Shown here piece after piece: positions 35,101 through 46,100 of a stretch of DNA of 64,000 nt (position 1 is its first letter; each line of letters opens with the position of its first letter). The notes beneath the pieces were generated by a model. The model searched no databases. It was not told where the DNA came from and saw nothing but the letters and a program-made list of their open reading frames with translations. The position numbers were made by a program, and so were the translations under genes. The DNA comes from Ambrosia x helenae (lineage: Eukaryota; Streptophyta; Magnoliopsida; Asterales; Asteraceae), in the NCBI GenBank assembly GCA_030844895.1, contig JAUTDX010007377.1, forward strand, positions 62,001-126,000. The letters run 5' to 3'.

Positions 35101-38100
35101 CTTTCTATAGCTCGTTTACATGTTGCGCCTATTAGTGCATGCACGCCCGAAGGGCACGCACTCGTTGTCTTGTACAGCGACGAGTCGTCAAGTAAGGATG
35201 ATCATTCCTCACCTGAGCACGTTTCTCCCGCAGGTGGCAGTGGTAAGGCGCCGTCCCCTTCTTTCATTCAAGTTGAAACAGATGAAGAAACGGACGATGA
35301 AGGTCCTATCCTGAAGAGGCCCTCGCGCCATGCCAAGAAGACCAAGGGCGCGAATATTGACGGTGATGATCCCTCTTTTGATTTGGAACATGTTGTGGTG
35401 AGCCGATACTCTCAGAATTATAACCCACTTGAACGTGGTTCTGTTGAACTTTCAGATGCGTTCATGCAAGGTGCCTCCTCAATTGTTGATCTTACTGAAG
35501 CCCCTACTGGTGGTGAGAGTTTGAAGAGTGCCGGTCCGCCTCCGAGTAAGGTTGTGCCCATTCCTGACTTGCCAAAACCGGCGCCGAAGACAGAGCAAAT
35601 CTAGAAGGAGATGGTGAAGGCTTCGCGCTCTAAGCGCAAATCTAGTGAAAAGTCCCCTACCAAGGGGTTATCATCCCCGCTGGCCAGGAAGGTGCGCTTA
35701 GACAGCATCATTGCTGATGTTGAGGATGAAATGCTTCGTAAGTTAAGTTAGCCCTTATTTTTTTTGTTCTTCCTTTTTACCTTTACTAATTTTTTTGCTT
35801 GTCTTTGTTTTTGTTGCAATTGGTTTTGGGTTGCACAAGAGTGGCGGGGAGTGGTTTGGGGGGGGGGGGGAACGCTGGGTCCAAAGGGGAAAAGGGGACC
35901 GAAACTATGATTAAGGAGGGAAGAACCGTCCCTTCAACTGAGCCGACCAAGACCCCTTCTCCCTCCGCCCATCCCCTTACTCCGCCGTAGAAGATTGCCT
36001 CTCTGCCTCCTCGTCTCCCCACTCCGCCAACGTCTTCTCCCCAAAACATTGAGCTCAATCTTGATGAGCCACGCGGGTTGGAGATGGGCAATGTTCAGGA
36101 TGACCCTGCTCTAAGGGCGGGAGGAGGGTGTGGTGAAGGTTACTCCCGAAAGGGATGTTGGGAAGAAAGTTGTGAGGGGGTGTTTATTGCACGCAGAGAA
36201 GACCATTCGGGCGAGGCTAATAACGTCCCTTACCCGCATCTGTATCATCCACGTGATGCGAATAAGGCATTCGTGCCTGGCTGGGATGTCGTCCATGGCA
36301 GCCGTTTTATTGACATAGACACGTGCTGCGACTTCCTGGTTAATTACATTCCCCCCGCCGAGACCGTCTTCCAGTGGACGTGGGGTCCCCAGGAGTTGCT
36401 CGACGACAACGTCATGAGTTTGACCAACTTCCTGTCAACTTCTGCGTAGATTGTCAGCGAATGAGGGTTGTTGCTTGAGGATAGGCAACACGCCTTGGTG
36501 GACAGGAAGTTATTTGAGAGGGAGAAGAAGACGTTTGAGAAGGAGCAATAAACGAACCAAAAAACCGCCTGTTGTGCAAAAGAAAACTCAGAGTCGCCCG
36601 AGATTGAATCAGCATGAATAAAGGAGAGAAGAAGCCGTGAGAAAGAGCTTGAGTATGCCGGCGGAACAAAGCGGGTCAACTGGTCGTTCGAATATCCCCG
36701 TCACAGCTCGTACATACCATCCCGTAAAAAGCTAGTACGACCTTCCCCGTCACAGCAGGACTTACCTTATTTCTCGTTGATCGAGCCGAGCCCAAAGTCA
36801 GATATATTAATCAGGAAATTTGGGCATCAAATTCCATTAGTGTTTCACCCGTACATATCCAAAAATAAAGGACGTGAAACCAGATGGTCATTGTGGGTTT
36901 CGATCGGTAGCTATGGGGTTAGGGTTTAAGTAATCAACCTATATGTCTATCCGGAGACAACTGTTAACAGAGTTGCGCAAGAACCGTCCTGTTTGGGAGA
37001 AATTCTTTGATTCGGAAAACCTAGGAGAGTTTAACGGCTTATATGATAGAATAATTTTTGAGAGAGTGGGTCAAGCATTTGAAGCAAATTGGATGCAATG
37101 CGTGAGGTGGGATTAGAGATGGGGTGTTGTTGTTCATACATTCGACCCTCGAGGAAATGATACAATTTTCCCTCTATTGGGTAGTCTGGATGATGTTGAG
37201 GAACCTCAGCCGGTGGTAGCAATTGTGTTTGTCAATGGAAACCATTACATCGATGTCGAGTTTACAGGATCGTATCGAGTGCCTCCCCTGAACGCTTATT
37301 GGATTTCAAAGAGAAGTGATGTAGCAGCAGGTTGGTACAACTTATACGAGGGTTGAATCAATGAATATATAAACCTAGTTTACCCGCAAGCCGACCCGAA
37401 TATCCTTCCGGAAGTCGAAGATATAGATTAGAGATGTAAAATTTGTATTTTGATAAAACATGTATTTGATTGTATCGTTCATGTATTACGTACATTGATT
37501 TATGAAAGTTGTTCATACTCGTATGATTCTTCTGATAACCACTAACGAGCAATAAATGAACCAAAACGCGTCAAACAGAGTCCGGAAGACCAGGATATCG
37601 ATTAGAGATTTAAAATTTGTATTTTAATAAAAAATCTTTTGAACCTGCTTCAAGTCATGATGACTAATCAAGAAATCTTGGGGTAATTGTATTGATTGTA
37701 TAGTTCATGTGTTACGTACATAGATTTATGAAACTTGTTCATACTCTGATGCTTCTTCTGAAAACCAGCAACGAGCAATAAATGAACCTAAACGCCTCAC
37801 ACAAATTTTTTTATTGATTGGAAACAAGTTAGAACAATAAAAATGATTTAAAATGAATTAAAACATTTAACATCACATAAAAAACATTTTTTTTAAAAGG
37901 GGCTCTAAGCGTCACGCTATGACCAAATGCGCAACGCTTAGGTGAAATGTTTGGGCTATGGGCCACGTTTTAGCCCATAAGGTAGCACCTAAGCACCGCG
38001 TTATGGTCATAACGCCCCGCTTAGGCAACACGTTAAAGGCTTAAACGTGGGGCAGCAGCCCCAAACGTTTCAAACAAACAAACACACTAAAAACACCCAC

Positions 38101-41100
38101 TAACACACATTGTTGTTTCATCTCGATTATCTCTCAAAAAGGTTAGTATTTACGTTTCGTCGGTTAATATTTGTGTTCGATTATAGTTTTTATAGGTTAC
38201 ATCTTGATTCGGTGGTGTTGATTTTGCGGGTAAAGCTGGTTTGAACCAGCAGGGGTGAAGCGCAGCGCTTCACCCATATAGCGACGCTTCACCCCAATTT
38301 GTTTAATATTTGTGTTCGATTAGAACTTTAATATTAAAAACTTTATTATTAAAAACTTTAATATTAAATTTTTTATTTAAAAACTTTAATATTATAAACT
38401 TTGATATTAAAAACGTTAATATTTAAACTTAAATATTATTTTTAAAAACTTATTTTAAAACTTTAATATTATAAACTTTAATGTTAAAAACTATAATATT
38501 AATTTTTTCAATTTATTATTTAAACTTATTTTAATACTTTAATATTAATTTGTTTTAAAAACTTATTATTTAAAACTTATTTTAAAACTTTAATATTAAA
38601 AACTTTAATATTATTTTTTTAAAAAACTTATTATTTAAAACTTTAATATTAATTTTTTTAAGCTTATAATTTAAAAGTTATTTTAAAACTTTAGTACGTA
38701 AAACTTGTTTAAAAACTTTAATATTTAAACTTTAATATATTTTCTTTAATCCTACAAATTGTTATGGATGATGAGGATATGTCTGACGATGGGGATGTGG
38801 AGATTGAGGAGGGGCCCGCGGTTGATATTTTGGTGGGATACCCGTACTTGGAGTTTTCCCGGGGAAGCAAATGCGCGCACGAAGTTCGCCAAGCTACGAA
38901 CCATGACGGTCGGCGGGCACGTCACGTTCGACCGTTCTTGGAGGATTTCACTGAGGGAGGGAGGCGAGGGGGATTATTGGGGTTGCCACTTCCTGGACGC
39001 GGTTGTTTTAGATTGCTGGAGTAGATACGTTCCGAATGCTGACGGTCGAGTTTATATCTTCTTTTACGTTTGAGCGTCGACCGGAGGGTTTTGTGGAGGA
39101 CCCAGATCATCCGTGGCGCGAGATATCTTTACGGATGGCCGGCCAGCAGTTTCGGATGACCTTTGACCAGTTCGCAGTGCATTCAGGGTTGTACCTTCAG
39201 CAGGAGATTGATAAGAGCTATATACAAAGGGGGTCGGGGAGCTGGACAGGGAGGCCCTGATTAGTTTTTGGAGGTTTATCGCCAAGACGCCTTTTGGCAA
39301 GTCTTGGGTGAAGGCTAGCGCTATCATTGATCCTTTATACTGCTACCTACACCGGATCATAGCGTCGTCCATCGTTCCATGCCACTTCTGCCGGGATAAG
39401 GTCAACATGTCTGACCTTTTCTTTTTGTATTGTTTACTATTATGCAGGTGCGCGTTACATGAGTACTTGGTGGAGTACTTTGCCACAACATATCATCGGC
39501 AGACTCGCTGCACCATGTACGGCGGGTGTTACGTCATCGTCATCCCGCGATCGCTGGAACTACATTGCTTGCTGCCAATGACGGAGCATGCAGCTCACGC
39601 GCATGTTCCGCGGCATCAATCTTCAGTTTCGGACGCGGGACCACCATATTTTGTCTCGGATCCGTTGCCGTTGCCGGAGGATATCTTGTATTCCTGTAGG
39701 TTGGGCCGGGAGTACCAAAGCCTCCCTACATGCAGTCGGGAGTGCTGCAGCAGGAGGAGGAGGAGAAGCCGCTAGTTGACGATGAGCCCCCACCACCTCC
39801 GCAGCCGCCGCCACAGCCCCAACAGCAGTACCCACAACACGTATATGAGGACATGCCTCCTGCTGCACGGTTGGTCGCTTGGGACTTTCATCCCCACCTC
39901 CGGCGTCTCGAACATTCTATGGACTGGGTGGTGCACACATGGGGAAGTGAATATTATGATCCTACCTATTGCCATATGTATGAATCCGTACGGACAGGGG
40001 AAGTATGCTTAGTGAGAATGGATGTTGGTTTGGGTGTCTAGTGACTAAGTTCTAGGCCATTCTAGTCTAGATACATGTAATAATAACTTTGCATGAAACC
40101 TAGAATCCTCCATGTCTAGACAATTCTAGATCAAGCCGATTTCTTCTTAGATGATTCAAAAGTAGATTGGAAAAACCCTTATGATTTGGTTTAAATTTGG
40201 ACTGGTCATGACAACTGGGTATGATAGACTAGAAAGTTACCCGTTCGACATTTGTGTTGTTCTGCCCTGCGATATTTTTCTTTGTGAGGAACCCGTTACG
40301 CAGAAGATGGTACATTTCCTTGTCAGATGTCCACTCCATGTCATATTTTGAATATTTGATCATATACTTATTATCACTTGACAGTTTATTCTCCCAATCA
40401 GTACCAAAATCTATGATGGGTTGCATATCCTCCAAGTTTTCATCTTTCTCCTGTACAACATATACCAAATTTCAATATAATTGATTTCTGTTGTATTATC
40501 AATTCCATTACATGAAAGGATGCAAGTGAATAAGCACTTATTTTCCAACTTACATACTCCACAGACAAGAATTCAATGCCTACAAGATTTAGCCTACACC
40601 TATGATCATGGCGATCAGGTCGTAACTGGCCCAAGAAGTCAAACTTAAAATCATGCTTCCTTTGGGAGCTAGTAAAGTGATAGAGTTTGGTACTCAACAA
40701 TTCATCACTCCTCTCTTGTGCTACACATGATGTCCAGTATTTTGTCTCCGTATGCAATTTGTATTTGAGGGGTGTACGCTTAGATTTATAAGAAAACAAA
40801 TATCTGTAGACAAGGTTGATACTGTATGTGACATTCGTTGATAAGAACCGAGCGCCTCCTTGTAATTGGAAATCAGAGCTAAGCGAGAAGGCGTGATTAT
40901 AACTACACCTGCACATAGCACAGTCAAATGTAATTAAGTAATCCAACACTGGATAAAGATACTTCATGCACCGGAATATACATTCAAGTTTCATTTTTTA
41001 GTTTAACAGTACATTTCAAAATTAAAATTAGCAGGTTTTAGCATAACAAAAAACCTTTCTTATGCCATAAAAATTAGTTCTAGAGTTCCATATCATCTGG

Positions 41101-44100
41101 AGTTTGTAACATATGATCTGATTAAGGCCGTCTCTGAGAACACTAAAAAAAATTTGAGCCTCAGGCAAAAAAAATTTGGGCCCAAAATTTTGTAAAGAGG
41201 AATGAATTAGAAAAAAATGAATATGGTGCTAGAGCCAATGATTGAACTTGAGACCTCTACATTGAATTAACATGGTTTTTTCAACTCCACTAACAAGCCT
41301 TTAATGTATAAAACACTAATATATATCCTAAATATAGAATTTAATATATATACGTGTATAATTTTAAAAAACGTTCGGGCCCATTTGAGGGTCGGGCCCT
41401 GAGCCGGTGACCACCCGGCCCATGCTCAGGGCCGGCCCTGCATCTGATTCGGTGTGGTGCAGTTGGTTTTGGAACGATGTATAATGATGCATACCTTGAC
41501 CTACGTACACCATAAACCCACACGCATGTTTGCTTATTTACTAATTCCTTGCATTATTTCCTAATTTACTAATTAGCAAGTTGTAGCATAAAAAAAACAT
41601 TTCTTAGACCATCCACAATAAGGATCACTAAAAACCCCTAAAAACCTGTTCACTCAGCTGCCACATCAGAAAAGCATCAATTTTTAAAAACACTGAAAAC
41701 TCACCCAATAAGAAAACCTAAAAACCTCTAAATACATTGCCATATTATCACCACCTTTTACATTGATTTTTAATTACTTATAATTTTATTTCAATAAAAT
41801 AATATCCCAACCCCCCACCCGGACCCACCTCTAAGTTTTTTAGAGGTTTCTTGTGAAGAACCTCCACCATAAACTTTCACCAAAAACCTCCACCACAATC
41901 GACACCATATGAAAAACCTCTTCTAAAAACCCCTGAAAACCTCTATTGTGAATGCTCCTATGCCATAAAAATTCCTTGCATGTCCATTTTGTTGAATGAG
42001 TTAATCGTCATGCTATGACTTGGCAAAAATAACTCAAATTAATCCGCATTTTAATAATCTTTAATTAGTCGGTTTAGTGGTAAATGACCGTCTAATCGGG
42101 ACAGGTCTTACATAGGTACCCATGTTTAACTAATCTCATTATTTATACAGGGATAGCCAATGAGGATTATCAACAACCACTGGTGTGTTGATAGTGGTTG
42201 ATCCAAGCATTTAATATGCGACATTTCTATGTTACATAATGTTAAATCTTTTAAACAGGGTATGTGATGTGTTGTAAAACACATATCTTTTTCTATTTAT
42301 TTTGTATATTATTTAGTTATGTTTTTTTTATTCGTTTCGTGTCGGTTTTATTATTTATGTATTTATTCATTTTATCATTATGTAGGTGTTCGTGAGCTCA
42401 AAACGAAGGAAAATGATTGAGACGCGAACACTCGAAAGCGAGCACCTGGGTTCGAGCAAGAAATATTATGTAATAGAGTAAATGGCCAAATTCGTCCCTG
42501 AGGTTTGGTCAATGTTGCTAGATCTATCAAAAATAAGAATTTTTAACACCTAAGCCACTAAGGTTAGTAGTCTAATGCTAAATCTGTCAATTTTACTAAC
42601 CAGGTTAAAAACTAACATTAACTGAAGGGGCACTATTGTCCTTTTACCTTTAAAATCTTAATAAATTAAAAATATATATTTTTATTTTTAGACAAAATTA
42701 CATAAATCAACCTTTATGTTTGACCAAAATTGCAGGTTCCAACCTTTATGTTCCATTTGCACCCAAATCAACCTTTACCTATTGATTTTACTACAGGTTC
42801 TAACCTTTGTGACTAACCCCGTTAATTTTCTTGGTTAAGTCCCCTCACGTGCATATCACGTGAGGATATATTGGTACTTTCACCTACTCCTTTTAAAACC
42901 TAAATACTAAATAAAAACAAAATAATTTAATATATTGTGGGTCCCCTTATATTACACATGTCATTCCTTTTACTGACTTCATTTTACGTGGGCAGAGAGA
43001 GAGAGAGAGAGTACTAAATGGCATCATCAATTGGCACTGGGCAGGGACCCACTGTCTCAGATGGATAGTCGAAGACCGACCCGACGAAGCCAACGTCCAC
43101 AACTGGCACTGGGCAGAGACCGGCTGTCTCGAATGGTCCAAATCCCTCCTCTCCAAACTCCTCTCAAACCAAACAATATTATCCGGAGAAGACAATCTTT
43201 TCATCAAGATTGCAAATCTTGAAAAAGTTGAAGGGGAAGCCTATGTTAATGTTTGCAAGGGGAAAATAATACCTGGGTATGAGTTTATTGTTGTTATTAA
43301 TTGGATCCTGATTTGAGGGTTATTGTTAAAGATGAGGGTCCGATTGTAAAGATGTTGAAAGATACTCTTTGGGGTAAAGGGAAAGATTTGTTTTGGAGAA
43401 GATTAGGTGTTATGCATTTTGGGATAAAGGGAAAGAATTCAAGTTGGAGTCAGAGTGATCGGTGCCATCCAGTAGATCTGCAAATCAACATGAACAGTTG
43501 AACACAAAGGCTTCTGTAAAGTGTTGGAACATTTTTTGTTATAATTATTTAACCTATGTAATACTTTTATATGGTGGTGGGTGGTCGTGGCGGGGATGGC
43601 GATGGTTGATAGTGGCAGGTGAGGGTGATGATGAGGGTAAAGGTTGATAGTGGTGGTTAAGGGTGGTTGTGATGGTGGATGGTGGGTGTCAGGTCAGGGA
43701 AATGTTTCGATGGTGGTGGTCAGGTCAGGGAGATGTTAATTCGTGCAGGTGACTATGGTGATAGTGTGGGTGGGTGTTGTGATATATAAGGAAGAAGAAG
43801 GGTTTGTAGTTTTTTTTTTAATACAGATCAGCCAATTTCTTTTACAAACTCTCAGCCACACTTTGTCGTTGGTTGGTCACATACGTTACGTTATGTTTAG
43901 TAGTTGCCCGTTTAAGAATGTGGCGGCGTTCGTTATGTTTGTGTTTGGGATGGTGTCGTCGTGAATTTTAATTTCTTTTCCTACATGGTAACATTCTATT
44001 TTAAGGTTATGTTTGGTGGGTTATAGTGCCTAGCATTAGGGAGGTGATTATAAATGTTATTTACCTCTTAACCCACTCCAAAAGCGGCGACTGCGACCGA

Positions 44101-45618
44101 GAGTGGAATTCCCGTCCGGCGCGATGAAATGACGGACATGGTACGTTACGTGCGGCGGCAATGTATGACGCAGTAACTTGTTCGCCTTCGCCGCAGCAAC
44201 ACGGCGGGTATAAATCTAGTTATCTAACGAGTGTGAACGTAAACGAAAGGTGTAGAGACAAAAACAAAACTGACCCATTATATCTTTCGTCATCACCATC
44301 CTGTTTTAGGAATAGCATTTCCTGATATTCTCCATTCTTGTTTATTGAAACTCTCTGTGCAAAACGCAGTAGACGTAGGATTCAGTATATGCTAAACTGA
44401 AACGACGGCATAATGTTGAAAATAAAATAAAATAGCTATAGGTAAAGTTCATCATATACGTACGTAATATAAGAAGTAAACTATGCAACTTACTCGATAG
44501 CCCCCCTTAAGAAGGATTCCTTTGGAGAGAATCAATTCAAGTTCATTTCGAGATCTGTAGGATACAGGAGTTGCGGCCTTATTTGCAATCCTGATTCTTT
44601 CTTCATATTTAGCTCTCTCATCAACATCTTGAGACATCTCCTGTACAAATATCAATATTCTAACATATCAATCTTACTTGAAAACTTTTCAACAAAAGGA
44701 ACAAAGTCTTACTTGATGATCAAGTGCGATCTCGAGCTCTTTGATGATCTCCGCCATTGTTGGTCTTTCTTTACGATCTTTATGCAAGCATCTATATGCA
44801 ATGCTTAAAAACGTTTTACAAGAATCCATATCCATTTGCTCTTTTAGATTTTTAGAGACAATGTCATCTAATTTATCCTCTTCATATAACTTTTTCCACA
44901 TAGGCACTAGAATCTTTTTAAGCTCACCGTTACAATATTCAAAGCAATGTCTTCCACACATTACTTCAAATAGCACCACTCCAAAAGAGTACACATCTGA
45001 CTCTTTTGAGAGGGAGCCTGTCTCTAAATACACCGGATCGCAATATCCAGGTGTACCTACCACATTAGAGACAAGGTACGTATATTGTTGGTTAGCAGGG
45101 CCAAGTTTTGATAAGCCAAAATCAGAAATTTTAGCAGTTAGATTTTCATCGAGCAGGATGTTTGAGCTCTTAACATCTCGATGAAGAACTCTTTGGTGAT
45201 TCATGGGATCGTGTAGGTAGTTTAGTCCACAGGCAGCCCCATGACATATCTTCAGAAGCTGATTCCATGTGAGACTAGTTTTACCTAGATAGCAATCGAG
45301 GCTTCCATGCGATGCGTACTCATAGACGAGAATTCTCTCACCATCCTCATTACAGAAGCGTAAGAGAGAGATAAGATTTTCGTGTTTGTACTGAGAAAGC
45401 ATCATTATCTCCTTCCAAAACTCGGTATCCCCTTGTCCCCATCTACGATCTAAGCGCTTAAAAGCAACCATTTTCCTTCCCTCTGGAAGTGAGAGCTCTC
45501 CTTTAAACACCTTTCCAAACCCACCGATTCCAATCGGCTTGTCACCAAAATCATTTGTGGCCAACCTTATATCTTTCAGTTGAATTTTGAGGTGTTCAAA
45601 ATCATCCATGAAAGACAT
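27109..45618 (-). CDS. Receptor-like cytoplasmic kinase fused to two PP2 (phloem protein 2-like) modules
   Basis: Seven exons with matching phases give 2,376 nt, or 791 residues: 45618-44713, 44640-44494, 44354-44275, 40908-40554, 40450-40241, 31556-31372 and 27601-27109. Residues 1-302 are a kinase: Gly loop GIGGFGKV (30-37), Lys54, HRD (146-148), Asn153, DFG (166-168) and GTPGYCDP, so it is an RD-type and probably active kinase. A linker (303-351) leads to PP2 module 1 (352-496), then a DMQP...DTDWE-type linker (497-566) and PP2 module 2 (567-791), which ends in the RRIKGHPKLRKDGWMEIQVWDF region. PP2 modules are lectin-like domains known from phloem proteins and F-box proteins. No signal peptide or membrane span is evident from the chosen Met (MSFMDDFEHL, the usual family start); an upstream in-frame Met exists at 45738. 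All introns use GT-AG. Introns 3, 5 and 6 are 3.4, 8.7 and 3.8 kb and are full of transposons. Exon 6 has a 72-bp in-frame duplication. The substrate is unknown. Confidence 0.85.
28105..28464 (+). pseudogene. Captured fragment of plastid phosphoglucomutase (exons 1-2)
   Basis: Exon-like 28105-28328 encodes a Ser/Thr-rich transit-peptide-like start (MAVGAATSLLRTLPLLHRL). It is one base short of phase, so frameshifted. After a GT-AG intron, 28393-28464 encodes 24 residues including IPTKPIDGQKTGTSGL, the conserved N-terminus of phosphoglucomutase, which interconverts glucose-1- and glucose-6-phosphate. No catalytic serine region or later exon follows. It lies antisense in intron 6 of the kinase–PP2 gene, upstream of a Helitron 3' end, so I read it as gene-fragment capture. 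Further exon-like open pieces at about 28958-29080 and 29538-29630 were not identified. Confidence 0.7.
29822..30183. mobile_element. Mutator-type MITE with 127-bp terminal inverted repeats
   Basis: The arms 29822-29948 and 30057-30183 are inverted copies that differ at about five positions. Each starts GGGAAATTGGATT on its own strand. A perfect 9-bp target duplication, TATAATATT (29813-29821 and 30184-30192), flanks the 362-bp unit. A 9-bp duplication with long TIRs is diagnostic of Mutator-like elements. There is no coding capacity. Confidence 0.92.
31236..31264 (+). mobile_element. Helitron 3' terminus with perfect hairpin
   Basis: CCCGTCC (31236-31242), loop CAGC and GGACGGG (31247-31253) form a perfect 7-bp stem. 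TACACTT and CTAG (31261-31264) follow, then T. It ends 108 bp from exon 6 of the kinase–PP2 gene. The same Helitron probably carries the phosphoglucomutase fragment; its 5' end should lie between about 27650 and 28100 but was not identified. Confidence 0.8.
31385..31528 (-). repeat. 72-bp in-frame tandem duplication in exon 6 of the kinase–PP2 gene
   Basis: Two copies (31385-31456 and 31457-31528) that differ at a few bases. The unit adds exactly 24 codons, so the RHMLPAEFVLTS...WKWKSL segment occurs twice. The homologous exon of the second PP2 copy (57824-57954) has only one. Confidence 0.93.
31635..32850. mobile_element. Non-autonomous Mutator-like element (MULE), possibly carrying a captured fragment
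   Basis: Terminal inverted repeats of about 150 bp begin GAGTTAAATGCCATTTTCGT (left) and, on the other strand, GAGTTAAATGTCATTTTCGT (right). A perfect 9-bp target duplication, TTTTGTATT (31626-31634 and 32851-32859), flanks the element. The 1,216-bp interior has CT/GA and ATT microsatellites and a minus-strand open frame (32302-32075) that starts with a non-repetitive 50-residue stretch before running into the ATT repeat. No transposase is present. It sits in intron 5 of the kinase–PP2 gene, 78 bp from exon 6. Confidence 0.9.
32079..32130. repeat. (ATT)n microsatellite inside the MULE
   Basis: About 17 ATT units with one GTT interruption. On the minus strand it reads as poly-Asn and poly-Ile, which explains the odd open frames here. 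Confidence 0.92.
32870..34068 (+). other. Probable LTR/leader of a degenerate retroelement
   Basis: No gene was seen. The segment contains a GC-rich hairpin (CCCCTCTCCCTTAGGGGAGAGGGG, about 33095-33118), repeated GATTGGC blocks and CTTCAAGTCCCCCTAGTCC near 33463. It precedes a retroelement-type frame, so I read it as LTR and leader. The LTR ends could not be fixed. Confidence 0.4.
34069..35751 (+). pseudogene. Degenerate 'putative gypsy-type transposon' protein (Transposase_28/PF04195-like)
   Basis: From MASSSEVFIVKEKPKKGG at 34069, an in-frame TAG (34174) separates a Lys-rich leader from a region like the plant domain called putative gypsy-type transposon (WKQDELDLLCSQYGIP...). A TAG at 34564 and frameshifts near 34640 interrupt it. 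It continues as TSWYKKLTSHPVEICSINE (about 34694-34830), an intron-like break, then an acidic, Ser/Pro-rich low-complexity region (34930-35604) with a final TAG and a short basic tail. The family is usually the first ORF of large gypsy-like elements. Not functional. Confidence 0.6.
36070..36550 (+). pseudogene. 3' piece of the same degenerate retroelement ORF
   Basis: The frame at 36078-36449 (...HLYHPRDANKAFVPGWDVV...FLVNYIPPAET...) and the coiled-coil-like remnant after a TAG (VDRKLFEREKKTFEKEQ, ending about 36549) look like the downstream half of the protein above. A G-run and Pro-rich linker (35790-36070) separates them. It is broken by stops. Confidence 0.5.
36958..37432 (+). pseudogene. 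Fragment resembling the OTU-like C-terminus found in MULE-family proteins
   Basis: An almost open frame runs QLLTELRKNRPVWEKFF... to YPQADPNILPEVEDID, with TAG at about 37108 and TGA near 37354. It contains VVAIVFVNGNHYIDVEF followed by VPPLNAYW and AAGWYNLYEG. That spacing (GNH, then VPP, W, GW, Y) resembles the peptidase-like tail of plant MULE/OTU proteins. The assignment is tentative. No transposase core is nearby. Confidence 0.4.
37410..37801. repeat. Tandem duplication of the 3' flank of the OTU-like fragment
   Basis: CCGGAAG...GATTAGAGAT and the following AT-rich stretch occur at 37408-37577 and again at 37582-37801. The second copy has an extra segment of about 50 bp. Both end CGAGCAATAAATGAACC plus CGYSTCA-type words. 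Confidence 0.75.
38313..38750. repeat. AT-rich array of TTTAATATTA/AAAACTT units
   Basis: About 440 bp made almost entirely of irregular repeats of words such as AAAAACTTTAATATT, with essentially no GC. It lies just before the Athila-like frame and just after a short hairpin (GGTGAAGCGCAGCGCTTCACC, about 38252-38272). Confidence 0.85.
38764..40041 (+). pseudogene. Degenerate Athila-like gypsy ORF1 fragment
   Basis: Starts MDDEDMSDDGDVEIEEGP, followed by frameshifted pieces: EDPDHPWREISLRMAGQQFR (about 39096-39155), a stop after WTGRP (39258), then LISFWRFIAKTPFGKSW and a stretch with DLFFLYCLLLCR and YGGCYVIVIPRS (39308-39600), and a Pro/Gln-rich end (39730-40041). The order resembles the first ORF of Athila-type retrotransposons. 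No protease or RT follows, so only a fragment remains, in intron 5 of the kinase–PP2 gene. Confidence 0.5.
41607..41958. mobile_element. Tourist/Harbinger-like MITE
   Basis: Left end GACCATCCACAATAAGG; right end CCTCTATTGTGAATGCTC, roughly its inverse. The interior repeats AAAAACC(T)CTA words on both sides. The 352-bp unit is non-coding and lies in intron 3 of the kinase–PP2 gene. The TTA at 41604-41606 may be one target copy; the right copy is not exact. Confidence 0.6.
42476..42650. repeat. MULE-type terminal repeat fragment
   Basis: GAGTAAATGGCCAAATTCGTCCCTGAGG resembles the start of the MULE at 31635, and the sequence after it has the same style of ends. No matching inverted end was found downstream, so this is probably one end of an element truncated or disrupted by later insertions. 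Confidence 0.4.
42651..44188. other. Intron 3 filler, no intact gene
   Basis: Contains short GA runs, GGTGGTGG-rich minisatellite-like DNA (about 43570-43780) and several 60-86 codon frames without recognisable similarity. It probably lies inside the Helitron that ends at 44219 and may include captured exons, but none could be named. Confidence 0.35.
44189..44219 (+). mobile_element. Helitron 3' terminus
   Basis: CGCCG (44189-44193) pairs with CGGCG (44202-44206) around a CAGCAACA loop, followed by GGTATAAAT and CTAG (44216-44219), then T. It ends 56 bp from exon 3 (44275-44354) of the kinase–PP2 gene, within intron 3. Confidence 0.7.
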
Positions 45619-46100
45619 CTGATCCAAGAGATTAGAGAACAGGAAAAGAAACTTAGAAGTGATTACAACTAGGTAGGCTAACGGCCTGAAGTCCTGAACC
45701 CTAAAGGGAATAGCACTAAGTGACCAAAGTTTCTTCACTTTTTTTTATGTCCAAAGAAAACAACAAAAGTCCGGTAGACGATGCAGACCATTGAAAAATG
45801 AGCTGGAAACAAACTTATCAGATTAAGGATTAATTAAACTATTGCACTGTATCGAGATTTGCAATTTAAATTAGCAAGAGCGAGATGGTGGTCGTCCATG
45901 TTGGCATGTTGCATCCATCCTTTTAGTTATATTTTATATATATTCACACACACACACAATTTTTTTAACTCATCTTGAACTCAACTCGTTTCCTTTATAC
46001 AAGTTAGCTGTTTTAAACAAAATTCTTCATCTTCTGTTGGTGTTTTTGTTGTCCAGGTGACTTATCAAAAAAAAAAAAAACAGTCAAATTGTAAATCTAA
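45619..46100. other. Upstream region of the kinase–PP2 gene
   Basis: Holds the presumed 5' UTR and promoter. No clear TATA box could be fixed. A CA repeat (about 45945-45958) and an A run (about 46068-46081) are present. Confidence 0.35.

Noticed and set aside
45619..45738. Upstream start (45738) for the kinase
   Set aside because: The extra 40 residues look like translated leader; family members start at a Met just before DxFEHLKI, matching 45618.
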